A DNA stretch of 41,603 bases from Cellulomonas uda (GTDB taxonomy: Bacteria; Actinomycetota; Actinomycetes; Actinomycetales; Cellulomonadaceae): the NCBI RefSeq assembly GCF_006538705.1, contig NZ_BJLP01000036.1, positions 1 through 41,603 on the forward strand, written 5' to 3'. The notes beneath the pieces were generated by a model. The model was not told the DNA's origin. It did no database searches and saw nothing but the letters and a program-made list of their open reading frames with translations. This document shows, in pieces, positions 1-7,281 of this stretch (within the stretch, counting starts at the first letter, position 1; each line of letters begins with the position of its first letter). Position numbers and translations under genes: made by a program.

Positions 1-814
1 CGAGCCACGCCCCGAGCAGCGGCTCGCGCACGTCCGTGCGACGCCGCGTCCGCCACCACATCACCGCGCCGAGCGCCGCGACCGTCAGGCCCAGGTCCTC
101 CTTGACCAGCACGAGCGGCGCCGCCCACAGCGCCGCCGCCCACCATCGTTCGCGCAGGAACGCGACCAGCGCCAGCGCGAGGAGCGGGACGGCGAACGCG
201 ATCTCGTGGAACTGCGCCGCGACCGCCCCGACCAGGCCGAAGCTCACCGCGTACGCCGCGGCGACGGACGCGCCCTGCAGCGCGCCGAGCACGCGGACCG
301 CCTCACGTCCGACCACATACACCGAGAACGCGAACAGCAGCCCCTGCACGACGAGCAGGGTGAGCGCCGAGGGTGCGATCCGGTACGGGACGCCGAGCAG
401 CACCAGCAGCGGGTGGAAGTGGTCGCCGAGCAGGTTGAACCCGTCGCCCTTGATCGTCACGACCGGCGCCTCGAGGTGCGCGTACCGGCGCGCGAGCTGC
501 GTGAAGATCCCCAGGTCCCACGACGGCGACTCGAACCGCCGCCACTGCAGCACCGAGTACAGGACGTACGTGGCGGCGGCGAGCAGCGCGACGACCAGCG
601 GCCCGGCCCACGCGGCGACGCCTCGCGCGGGCTCGGGAGCCAGCGGCTCGCTCGCGACGGGGCCCGGGACGGCGACGGTCGAGGAGCCGGGCGCCTCGTC
701 CTCGGAGGTCCCGCTCTCGGGAGCCGGCGCCTCGGTGGGCTCGACCTCGGCACCCTGGTCCGGCTCCGCCGATGCGGGTGCCGGGTCAGGCGTCTTCGTC
801 GCGTCGTCCGTCAC
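1..814 (-). CDS. DUF2079 family membrane protein, C-terminus cut by window edge
   Basis: This is an integral membrane protein of the DUF2079 family, whose function is unknown; it is distantly like membrane glycosyltransferases. The start is GTG at 814, and the frame stays open to position 1, so about 271 N-terminal residues are visible. Residues 1-65 are an acidic, Pro/Ala/Glu-rich cytoplasmic tail. The first membrane helix spans about residues 66-89. After it come the family hallmarks SWDLGIFTQ (residues 98-106) and GDHFHP (130-135), then several further hydrophobic helices. An ATG a few bases upstream is in another frame and stops after six codons, so GTG is preferred. No clear Shine-Dalgarno sequence is seen. 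The next gene is on the same strand and ends 65 bp upstream. The family call rests on motif recognition. Confidence 0.8.
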   Translation of the reverse strand, partial: MTDDATKTPDPAPASAEPDQGAEVEPTEAPAPESGTSEDEAPGSSTVAVPGPVASEPLAPEPARGVAAWAGPLVVALLAAATYVLYSVLQWRRFESPSWDLGIFTQLARRYAHLEAPVVTIKGDGFNLLGDHFHPLLVLLGVPYRIAPSALTLLVVQGLLFAFSVYVVGREAVRVLGALQGASVAAAYAVSFGLVGAVAAQFHEIAFAVPLLALALVAFLRERWWAAALWAAPLVLVKEDLGLTVAALGAVMWWRTRRRTDVREPLLGAWL

Positions 815-879
815 AGCCACCGGGGCATCATGGCAGGCTCGGCCGTCACGCGGCGCGAATGCCGCCGATCGGGCGTCCG

Positions 880-1881
880 TCAGCCGTCGTCGCCGGGGCG
901 GACGCCACCCTCGTCGGACCCGGACCGCGCGCCGACGACCACGGGCTCGGGCGCCGCCGGCTCAGCCGGTGCGGGGCGGCGACGGCGCCGGACCGCCATC
1001 ACGACGAGCGCCACGACGCCTGCCAGCGCGAGCCACGGCAGCAGTGCGCCGAGGACCACCATGACCACGCCGACCGTCGTCACGAGCGCCTCCCAGCCCG
1101 ACGCGAGGCCCGTGAGGAACGTGCCGTCCTCCTCCTGGGTCTGCACCGGCAGGACGCCCGGACCGGACACCACCACCTCGATGGTCGAGAGCGCGACCTG
1201 GTCCGCCAGCCGCGCGCGCTGCGACTGCAGGCTCTCGAGCTCGGCCTGCCGCTCCGAGAGCGCGGACTCCGCCTCGAGCAGGTCCTTGGTGGTGCCCGCC
1301 GACGACATGAGCGCCTCCATGCGCTGCACCGAGAGCTCGAGCGCGTGGATGCGGGCGTCGAGGTCCTGCGCCGTGCCCGTGACGTCGTCGGCCTGCAGGT
1401 CGACCGCGGTGACCTCGCCGATCCTGCCCAGCTCCTCGATCGTCGCCGTCACCGAGGTCGCCGGCACCCGCACGACGAGCACCGCGGTCGCGGTCCCGTC
1501 CGCGCTCGCGGCCGACTCCGAGCGTGACTCCACCCGGCCGCCGCGACGGTCGACGTCGGCGGCGACCGCGCGCGCCGCGGCGATCGGGTCCTCCGCCTCG
1601 ACGTGCACCGACCCGGTCTGCACGACCATCCGCGCGTCGTCCCGGGCGGCGGCCTCCCCGCCGGCGTCCTGCCCCGATCCGCCCTCGTCCGCGTGGGCCG
1701 CCGAGACGTCGACCGCACCGCCGACCGCACCGCCGACCGTGTCGTCGGCCGGGGACACGGCGGAGTCCGCGTCCTGCGAGCACCCCGCCAGCAGCACCCC
1801 CGCGACGAGCAGCCCGAGGAGCGCACCGGCCGGTCGCCGGGCAGGTCGTGGGGTTCGCTGGCGCAGCAGGTTCGTCGTCAT
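880..1881 (-). CDS. DUF4349 domain lipoprotein
   Basis: This is a predicted lipoprotein of 333 residues. The N-terminus has a basic stretch, a hydrophobic core and the lipobox LAGC, with Cys34 as the lipidation site. After a low-complexity Asp/Gly/Ala linker comes a DUF4349 domain that begins near RMVVQTGSVHVEAEDP. It contains a helical coiled-coil section (QDLDARIHALELSVQRMEAL and onward). A C-terminal membrane helix is followed by a basic, Pro-rich tail. The protein is thus probably held at the membrane at both ends, with the DUF4349 domain outside. The open frame continues upstream, but ATG 1881 gives the signal sequence and sits 7 nt downstream of a -10 box, so a leaderless start is likely. 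The biological role is unknown. Confidence 0.88.
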   Translation of the reverse strand: MTTNLLRQRTPRPARRPAGALLGLLVAGVLLAGCSQDADSAVSPADDTVGGAVGGAVDVSAAHADEGGSGQDAGGEAAARDDARMVVQTGSVHVEAEDPIAAARAVAADVDRRGGRVESRSESAASADGTATAVLVVRVPATSVTATIEELGRIGEVTAVDLQADDVTGTAQDLDARIHALELSVQRMEALMSSAGTTKDLLEAESALSERQAELESLQSQRARLADQVALSTIEVVVSGPGVLPVQTQEEDGTFLTGLASGWEALVTTVGVVMVVLGALLPWLALAGVVALVVMAVRRRRRPAPAEPAAPEPVVVGARSGSDEGGVRPGDDG

Positions 1882-1888
1882 GCCACCG

Positions 1889-1894
1889 ACGCTA
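1889..1894 (-). promoter_or_regulatory. -10 box TAGCGT for a leaderless transcript of the DUF4349 gene
   Basis: On the minus strand TAGCGT is followed after 7 nt by the ATG at 1881. This leaves no room for a leader with a ribosome binding site. Transcription would begin at or next to the start codon, as is common in Actinobacteria. Confidence 0.5.
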
Positions 1895-2158
1895 GGGACC
1901 GGCCGACGCGTGCGAGCAGGTTCGCCGAGGATGTGCCGCAATCGTGACGAGCCCGACGCCGGATCGTCGTCGGACCGCCTGCAAGAAGCCCGCGTCACCG
2001 CACAGTGAGACCGTCCCCGCACCTGGTTGACCGGCGTGAGAACGGGACGTACCGTCGCGTCGAACGGGTCGGACGTGCCCGTGTCGGAGGTGTGCACGAT
2101 GGACGGACGCCGGGTCGAGCCCGCGACGTCGGCCTCGTGCGCGCTCATCCGTGAGGCC

Positions 2159-2221
2159 ATGCGAATGCGCCCGGCGACGACCGCCGTGCGATATCCGCGC
2201 GGCTGTTGCTGTCGCCACTGA
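2159..2221 (+). CDS. possible short leader peptide ending in three cysteines
   Basis: The region 1882-2455 lies between divergent genes and has no long gene. Within it is a 20-codon reading frame, ATG at 2159 (or ATG 2165, which is 8 nt after a GAGG at 2153-2156). It ends GCCCRH then TGA, with codons TGT TGC TGT. Short frames with a run of Cys codons near the stop are known in mycobacteria as cysteine-responsive leaders. The next gene, a GNAT-like protein, begins 235 nt downstream and is not a recognisable cysteine gene. The assignment is speculative and could be chance. Confidence 0.25.
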   Translation: MRMRPATTAVRYPRGCCCRH

Positions 2222-2455
2222 CCTCACCCGCCGAGCCGGGGCGAGGCGAGCGTCGACCGTCCGGTCCGCTCGCACCCCGCGTGCTCGTGCCCGCGCAGCG
2301 CGCGCTCACGGACCGCACGGTCCCGACGAGAGCCGCGTGACCCGTCGACCGCGACGCACCCCGCCCGCCGGGCGCAGCACCGCCTCACCGCGCGTGCCGC
2401 CCGCGGCGCCACCCGAACGTCCCACCACAGCGACCCGCGTCGCCGAGGAGTCCCC

Positions 2456-2893
2456 GTGTCCCAGGTCCTGGACCTTCCCGTCACCCCCACGTCGCTCGTC
2501 GGCGACGACCCGACCTTCGTCGTCGACGAGGACGACGACGCGCGCACCGCGGACGACGTGGTCGTCGTGTTCGACCGCAACGTCGCCGTCGCCGGCGGCT
2601 CCTACCGCGGTCGGAGCGCCGCGCTGCCCGCACCCGCCGGGGACGGCGCGCGCGTCGCGCACGTCACCGGTGTGTGGGTCCTGCCGGGTCGGCGCCGCCG
2701 CGAGCACGTGCGTCGCGCGCTCGTCGAGATCGAGGCCAGCGCCGCCCGTGCCGGCTTCTCGCGTCTGCACGTCGTCGTCGAGCCGTCCCGGACCGACGCG
2801 CTCGCGCTCCTGCGTGAGCGGTGGTTCACGCCGGTGGACGCGCCGTCCGCGACGGGTGACCTCGAGCTGGAGAAGTGGCTGCTGCCCGTGTGA
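2456..2893 (+). CDS. GNAT-like acetyltransferase-fold protein
   Basis: This is a small soluble protein of 145 residues. The start is GTG 2456, with GAGGAG 6 nt upstream. The middle part (HVTGVWVLPGRRRREHVRR, then ALVEIEASAARAGFSRL) resembles motif A of GNAT acetyltransferases: a strand, a basic acyl-CoA-binding turn and a helix, followed by a strand LHVVVEP. The usual Q/RxxGxG/A turn is replaced by an Arg-rich RRRREHVRR, so CoA binding is not certain. The first 60 residues are acidic (a run of Asp/Glu around residues 20-30). The substrate cannot be predicted. Its 3' end overlaps the convergent alkA-like gene by 68 bp. Confidence 0.6.
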   Translation: MSQVLDLPVTPTSLVGDDPTFVVDEDDDARTADDVVVVFDRNVAVAGGSYRGRSAALPAPAGDGARVAHVTGVWVLPGRRRREHVRRALVEIEASAARAGFSRLHVVVEPSRTDALALLRERWFTPVDAPSATGDLELEKWLLPV

Positions 2894-3809
2894 GGCGCGC
2901 GAGCTGAGCCGCGGACCACACGTGCTGCGCCGCGAACGCCCGCCACGGTGACCATCGCGCGGCGCGTCGTCCGAGCTCCGCGGCCGGTGCGAGTGCGAAC
3001 GCCTGGCGCAGGACCAGGTCGCCCGCGGGGAACGCGTCCCGCGCGCCCAGGGCCCGCAGGGCCAGGTAGTCGACCGTCCACGGCCCGACGCCCGGCAGCG
3101 CCAGCAGCCGCTCGCGCACCGCGGGCGCGTCCGCGCCGGGCGACAGGTCGACGCCGTCGGCGCACGCGCGGGCGACCGCGACGAGCGTGCGCGCCCGGGT
3201 GGCCGGGACGCGGAGCACGCCGCGCAGCTCGTCGGCGTCCGCGGCGGCGACCACGTCCGCGGGCGGGAAGAGCGTCAGGCCGTCAGGACCCGGTGTGCCC
3301 AGCGCCTCCGCGAGCCGGCCCGTGAACGTCCGCGCCGCGGCGAGCGAGACCTGCTGGCCCAGGACCGTCTGCGCCGCGACCTCGAACCCGTCGACGTGCC
3401 CCGGCACGCGCAGGTGCGGGCGCGCCGTGACGAGCGGGGCCAGCACGTCGTCGTGCCGCAGGTGCTCGCCGGCCGCCGCGACGTCGTCGTCGAGCCCGAA
3501 CCACCGTGCGAGCAGGTTCTCGACCTCGTCGGACGTCAGCCCCGGTCCGACGCCCGACGCCGGGTGGGCCTCCGCGACGACCTCGTCCGGCGCGAGCCGC
3601 ACGACCAGCCGGACGACCGACCCGTCCGCGGCGCGCACGAGCCGCTCCACGCGGCCGCTGCTCGGCGTCCCCGCGTCCGCGCCGACCACCTCGTCGACCA
3701 CCTCGTCGAGCTCGAGGCGTTCGACGCCCGGGACGACGTGCACCGCGAGGTAGGCGAGCATCGCCCGCGCGTCGAACGGCACCCGCACCACTACCGCGCC
3801 CCGCATCAC
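2826..3809 (-). CDS. alkA: DNA-3-methyladenine glycosylase II (AlkA-type, HhH-GPD)
   Basis: This base-excision repair glycosylase, 327 residues long, removes alkylated bases from DNA. The N-terminal third is the AlkA-specific beta domain. The HhH-GPD domain follows: GFEVAAQTVLGQQVSL near 141-155, the helix-hairpin-helix LALPGVGPWTVDY (236-248), and the catalytic aspartate in FPAGD (Asp264). WSPWRAFAAQHVW near 286-298 is the usual end of the fold. About 30 further residues extend past it and overlap the convergent GNAT-like gene by 68 bp. GTG 3809 is chosen because a -10 box TAGGTT lies 6 nt upstream; ATG 3806 directly after it is an alternative. No Ada-like N-terminal region is fused. It appears to be transcribed alone. 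Confidence 0.88.
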   Translation of the reverse strand: MMRGAVVVRVPFDARAMLAYLAVHVVPGVERLELDEVVDEVVGADAGTPSSGRVERLVRAADGSVVRLVVRLAPDEVVAEAHPASGVGPGLTSDEVENLLARWFGLDDDVAAAGEHLRHDDVLAPLVTARPHLRVPGHVDGFEVAAQTVLGQQVSLAAARTFTGRLAEALGTPGPDGLTLFPPADVVAAADADELRGVLRVPATRARTLVAVARACADGVDLSPGADAPAVRERLLALPGVGPWTVDYLALRALGARDAFPAGDLVLRQAFALAPAAELGRRAARWSPWRAFAAQHVWSAAQLARLTRAAATSPARGHPSRTARPPA

Positions 3810-3815
3810 CCGGCC

Positions 3816-3821
3816 AACCTA
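3816..3821 (-). promoter_or_regulatory. -10 box TAGGTT for leaderless alkA
   Basis: TAGGTT on the minus strand lies 6 nt before GTG 3809, the same arrangement seen before the DsbA-like and HIT genes in this window. Confidence 0.5.
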
Positions 3822-3860
3822 ACGGGCTCTCCCCACACCCCCGCCGCTCCGCCCCTCCCG

Positions 3861-4035
3861 ACCCCGCGCTTGCTCCGGCTCCGCCCCCGCACTCCCGGAG
3901 CAACGACGGTCTCGTCGACGTCCCGTCCCGCGACCCCGCGCTTGCTCCGGTTCCGAGCCCGCGCTCCCGGAGCAACGACGGTCTCGTCGACGGCCCGTCC
4001 CGCGAGCCCGTCGTTGCTCCGGCTCAGGGGCCGGA
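3861..4035. repeat. 72-bp tandem repeat (about 2.4 copies) carrying inverted repeats
   Basis: Two near-identical 72-bp units start at 3861 and 3933, and a partial third starts at 4005. Each of the two full units contains the arms TTGCTCCGG and CCGGAGCAA (for example 3870-3878 and 3895-3903), which would form a 9-bp hairpin with a 16-nt loop. The third unit has the left arm only (4012-4020) plus a decayed right side. The repeat fills the gap downstream of the DsbA-like gene and upstream of alkA. It could act as a terminator or a REP-like element. The remainder, 4036-4108, is a G-rich stretch with no gene. Confidence 0.75.
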
Positions 4036-4108
4036 TTGCCGGAGGAAGGGCGGGGTCGGCGGGTCGTGGGGGCGGCGGGGTGGGACGGTAGGGGGTGGTG
4101 CGGGGTCG

Positions 4109-4627
4109 TCAGGAGGCGGTGGCGGCGCGGAGGGCGGGGAGGGTGAGCGGGCCGCGGTAGGGCTCGCCGTCGACGAGCAGCGTGGGCGTCCCCGCGACGC
4201 CGTGCGACAGACCGTCGAGGTAGTCCGCCTCGACCGCGGGCGCCCAGCGCTGCGCGGCCTGGCCGACGACCTCGTCGGGGTCGATGCCCGCCTCGACGGC
4301 GTAGCGCCGCAGGTCCGGGTCGGCGAGGTGGTCCTGGTGCGCGAACGCCGCGTCGTGGAGCTCCCAGAAACGACCGTGCGCACCGAACGCCTCGGCCGCG
4401 AGGGCTGCGGTGAGCGCGTGCGGGTGCACCTCGAACAGCGGGAAGTGCCGCCAGACCAGACGCACCGCGCCGTCGGACGCGTCGACGAGCGTGCGCAGCA
4501 CAGGCGCGGCGGCGCGGCAGTGCGGGCACTCGAGGTCCCCGAACTCCACGACCGTCACCCGCGCGTCGGGCGACCCGTACACGTGGCGCACGGATCCGGG
4601 GGACGGCGCGGCGGCGTCAGACGGCAC
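4109..4627 (-). CDS. DsbA-family thiol-disulfide oxidoreductase
   Basis: This is a thioredoxin-fold protein of 172 residues in the DsbA/FrnE-like group. The active site is CPHC (Cys34-Cys37), in the context VVEFGDLECPHC, and the cis-proline loop is GTPT (Pro148). The helical insertion lies between them, as expected for DsbA-like proteins. No signal peptide or membrane helix is present, so this member is probably cytoplasmic and may reduce or isomerise disulfides, or may have lost the export role. GTG 4627 is chosen because it leads straight into the fold and lies 6 nt after a TAGGTT -10 box. Confidence 0.88.
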   Translation of the reverse strand: MPSDAAAPSPGSVRHVYGSPDARVTVVEFGDLECPHCRAAAPVLRTLVDASDGAVRLVWRHFPLFEVHPHALTAALAAEAFGAHGRFWELHDAAFAHQDHLADPDLRRYAVEAGIDPDEVVGQAAQRWAPAVEADYLDGLSHGVAGTPTLLVDGEPYRGPLTLPALRAATAS

Positions 4628-4633
4628 GAGGTC

Positions 4634-4639
4634 AACCTA
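4634..4639 (-). promoter_or_regulatory. -10 box TAGGTT for leaderless DsbA-like gene
   Basis: TAGGTT on the minus strand is separated by 6 nt from GTG 4627. There is no room for a ribosome binding site. Confidence 0.5.
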
Positions 4640-4753
4640 GGCCCGCCGGCGCCGCACGCGCACCGGGACGGGCACCGCGCGCGCCAGGACCGGGCGGCCG
4701 CCCTCCGGCTGTCCCGGCAGGGCGCACCGAGCGTGAGGTGGCAGGGTGGGAGC

Positions 4754-5560
4754 GTGACTCGGACGGCTCTGGTGACAGGTGCAGGACGCGGGATCGGGCG
4801 GGGCATCGCGCTCGGCCTGGCGGCTGCGGGGTACGACGTGGCGCTCGTCGGGCGCACGCGCGCGCATCTCGACGAGGTGGCGGCGCTCGTCGCGGGACGC
4901 AGCCCGCAGGTGCGGGTCGTGGTCGCCGCGGCCGACCTCGTCGACCCGACGCAGGTCGCCGACGCGGTCGCGCGGGTCGAGGACGGTCTGGGCGGGATCG
5001 GTCTCGTCGTGAACAACGCGGGCGTGATCGAGCGCGCGGAGACGGACTTCGTCTCGGACGACGTCGAGGACGCGTGGCGCGTGGTCGAGACGAACGTGCG
5101 GGGGCCGATGCTCGTCGCGCACGCCGTGCTGCCCGCGATGCTCGCGCGCGGTGAGGGACGCCTGCTGCAGGTCAACTCGGGCTCGGGCTACAGCACGGCG
5201 GGCGCGTACACCGGCTACGGCATCTCGAAGGGCTCGCTCGCGCGGCTCACCACGCTGCTCGACGCGCAGTACCGCGACTGCGGCATCCGCACGCTCGACC
5301 TGGCGCCGGGGGTCGTCGCGACCGACATGACGGCCGCCATGCCCGTGCACGCGGACCGCACGCGGTGGACGTCGCTCGACGACGTGGTCGCGCTGGTGCG
5401 GGCGTTCGGCGACGGCGAGCTCGACGCGCTCTCGGGCCGGTTCGTCCGCGCGGGTGCGGACACGGTCGCCTCCCTGCTGGCGGCCGCGGACCGCATCGCG
5501 GACACCGACGCGCGCCGCCTGCGCGTGCCCGCCTACGGCCCGGACGACCCGCTGGCCTGA
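4754..5560 (+). CDS. short-chain dehydrogenase/reductase
   Basis: This classical SDR, 268 residues long, has a Rossmann fold. The cofactor motif is TGAGRGIG (8-15); a basic residue in LVGRTR after strand 2 suggests NADP(H). NNAG is at 87-90. The catalytic set is a Ser in NSGSG (141-145), Tyr155 and Lys159 in YGISK. The substrate is not predictable. GTG 4754 is chosen because the Rossmann motif follows directly; GGGAG lies just before it. The longer open frame upstream is GC-rich noise. Its last 28 bp overlap the convergent nhaA gene. Confidence 0.9.
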   Translation: MTRTALVTGAGRGIGRGIALGLAAAGYDVALVGRTRAHLDEVAALVAGRSPQVRVVVAAADLVDPTQVADAVARVEDGLGGIGLVVNNAGVIERAETDFVSDDVEDAWRVVETNVRGPMLVAHAVLPAMLARGEGRLLQVNSGSGYSTAGAYTGYGISKGSLARLTTLLDAQYRDCGIRTLDLAPGVVATDMTAAMPVHADRTRWTSLDDVVALVRAFGDGELDALSGRFVRAGADTVASLLAAADRIADTDARRLRVPAYGPDDPLA

Positions 5561-7011
5561 CCGGGCAGGCACTGCTGCGCCCCGGCGTCGTCCGCCGCGT
5601 CCGTCGTCGCGCCGGGGTCCGCCGGGTCGTGCGCGCCCGGGGCGCGCCAGGGGAGCGGGGGGAGCGCCGGTGGGGGGTCGGACGGCGGGGAGCACAGCGG
5701 AAGGCGTTCGCCGAGCCAGCGCAGCAGCACCGAGCCGACGACGGCCGCGACCAGCGAGCCCGCGAGGATGCCGGTCTTCGCCTCGGCGAGGTGCTGCTCG
5801 TCGTCGAACGCGAGCTCGGCGATGAACAGCGAGATCGTGAACCCGATGCCGGCCAGCACCGCGCCGCCCATGAGGTGACCCCAGCGCACGCGGCCGGGCA
5901 GGTCACCGAGCCCCAGGCGGATCGCGAGCGTCGCGGCGCCGGTGATGCCGACCGCGTTGCCGACGACGAGGCCGACCATGATCGCGAGCGTGAGACGCGA
6001 GCGCGCCGCGTCGGCGAGCGACTCGGCGTCGAGCCGCACGCCGGCGTTGGCGAGCCCGAACAGCGGGACGACGACGAACGCGCTCCACGGGTGCAGCATG
6101 CGCTGCAGCCGGTCGCTCGCCGGGACCGCGGCACGCGACGCGAGCTCGGTCAGGTGCTCGCGCTCGGCGGTGGTCTCCTCGACGAGGTCGCGCGCGTAGC
6201 CCTTGACGGCCTGGACGTCCTCGCGGCGGGCGGCGGTGGCGGGGACGACGAGCCCGACCGCGACGCCGGCGAGCGTCGCGTGGACGCCGGACGCGTGCAC
6301 GGCGACCCACAGCGCGACCCCGCACAGCGCGTAGGGGAGCAGCCGCCACACGCGCACCCAGCGCAGGACCAGCATGACGACGACGAGCGCGCCCGCCACG
6401 GCCAGCGCCACCAGGTCGACGTCGTCGGTGTAGAACACGGCCATCGCCGTGATGGCTCCGATGTCGTCGACGATCGCGAGCGTCAGCAGGAACAGCCGCA
6501 GCCGGTCCGGGCACGCGGGTCCGAACAGCGCGAGCACGCCGACGAGGAACGCCGTGTCGGTCGACATCACGACGCCCCACCCGTGCGCCACGTCGGTGCC
6601 GGCGGTGAGCGCGAGGTACAGCAGCACGGGGACGACGAGCCCGCCGAGCGCCCCGAGCGCGGGGACGGCGACGGTGCGCCGGTCACGCAGCTCGCCCCGC
6701 GTGGCCTCGCGGGCGATCTCGAGACCGACGACGGTGAAGAACACGGCCATCGCGGCGTCGTTCACCCAGGCGTGCAGCGACAGGTCGAGCGACCACGAGC
6801 CCAGGTGCAGGCCCGCGGTGGTGTCCCACAGCGCGTCGTACGCGGCCGACCACGGCGAGTTGACCCAGACGAGCGCGACGACGGTCGCGGCGAGCAGCGC
6901 GAGCGCCGACGCGGCCTCGGTGCGCAGGAAGTCCAGCACGGACGGGGACAGCGACGGCACGCGCACGCGCAGCGCGGGACCGACGCCGCCGCGCGGCGGT
7001 GCGCTGGTCAC
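5533..7011 (-). CDS. nhaA: Na+/H+ antiporter NhaA
   Basis: This sodium/proton antiporter of the inner membrane is 492 residues long. About 11 to 12 hydrophobic helices are visible. Family hallmarks include FFTVVGLEIAREATRGEL near 91-108, the ion-binding aspartate pair in TLAIVDDIGAI (Asp182-Asp183), HATLAGVAVG and GIGFTISLFIAEL. A long loop between the two halves contains DLVEETTAEREHLTEL, as is common in actinobacterial NhaA. About 60 Pro/Asp/Ala-rich residues extend beyond the last helix. GTG 7011 is the only start near the fold; no clear ribosome binding site is seen, and the open frame upstream is antisense to narK. A 12-bp inverted repeat lies about 90 bp upstream. Confidence 0.93.
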   Translation of the reverse strand: MTSAPPRGGVGPALRVRVPSLSPSVLDFLRTEAASALALLAATVVALVWVNSPWSAAYDALWDTTAGLHLGSWSLDLSLHAWVNDAAMAVFFTVVGLEIAREATRGELRDRRTVAVPALGALGGLVVPVLLYLALTAGTDVAHGWGVVMSTDTAFLVGVLALFGPACPDRLRLFLLTLAIVDDIGAITAMAVFYTDDVDLVALAVAGALVVVMLVLRWVRVWRLLPYALCGVALWVAVHASGVHATLAGVAVGLVVPATAARREDVQAVKGYARDLVEETTAEREHLTELASRAAVPASDRLQRMLHPWSAFVVVPLFGLANAGVRLDAESLADAARSRLTLAIMVGLVVGNAVGITGAATLAIRLGLGDLPGRVRWGHLMGGAVLAGIGFTISLFIAELAFDDEQHLAEAKTGILAGSLVAAVVGSVLLRWLGERLPLCSPPSDPPPALPPLPWRAPGAHDPADPGATTDAADDAGAQQCLPGQASGSSGP

Positions 7012-7100
7012 GCGCGGCCCGGGGTGCGTCGGGCGGCGCAGCGCGGGGCGGTGGCGGCCGCAGTCATAGCGGTGAACGTACGCCAGGGCGCCGACGCGAC

Positions 7101-7139
7101 GCACCTGCCGGGTGCCGGGCGCGGCGGCCCGGCAGGTGC
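7101..7139. other. perfect 12-bp inverted repeat between nhaA and narK
   Basis: GCACCTGCCGGG (7101-7112) and its exact complement (7128-7139) flank a 15-nt loop. The element lies in the divergent gap. In an nhaA transcript it would be a strong hairpin in the 5' leader, about 90 nt before the start. It could instead be a protein-binding site. Confidence 0.55.
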
Positions 7140-7182
7140 ACCGCGCGCTACTTCTCACGCCTGGCGCCGCGCACGTGTGCGC

Positions 7183-7242
7183 GAAAGGTTCCCGGGACGC
7201 AACAGCGCCGCGTCGGGCGACGAAACATCCGATTCCTAGCGT
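7183..7242 (+). promoter_or_regulatory. narK promoter with motifs shared with the nirB promoter
   Basis: From left to right: GAAAGGTT at 7183-7190, overlapping GTTCC-N6-GCAAC (7188-7203); CGAAACA at 7221-7227; and the -10 box TAGCGT at 7237-7242. The start codon of narK is 45 nt after the first base of the -10 box. The nirB promoter at 33083-33142 has the same elements at exactly the same spacing. GTTNC-N6-GNAAC resembles one GlnR box pair (GTnAC-N6-GAAAC). Binding by GlnR and/or NnaR is inferred. Confidence 0.65.
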
Positions 7243-7281
7243 CGGGGACGTCCGAGCCCCACCCGAGCCCCGGAGGCCCCC

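Noticed and set aside
2027..2158. Longer 64-codon version of the small frame at 2159-2221
   Set aside because: No ribosome binding site and no conserved-looking sequence upstream of the ATGs at 2159 and 2165.
3506..4753. N-terminal extension of the short-chain dehydrogenase by 416 residues
   Set aside because: The added part runs antisense to alkA and the DsbA-like gene and through the 72-bp repeats; the SDR fold starts right at GTG 4754.
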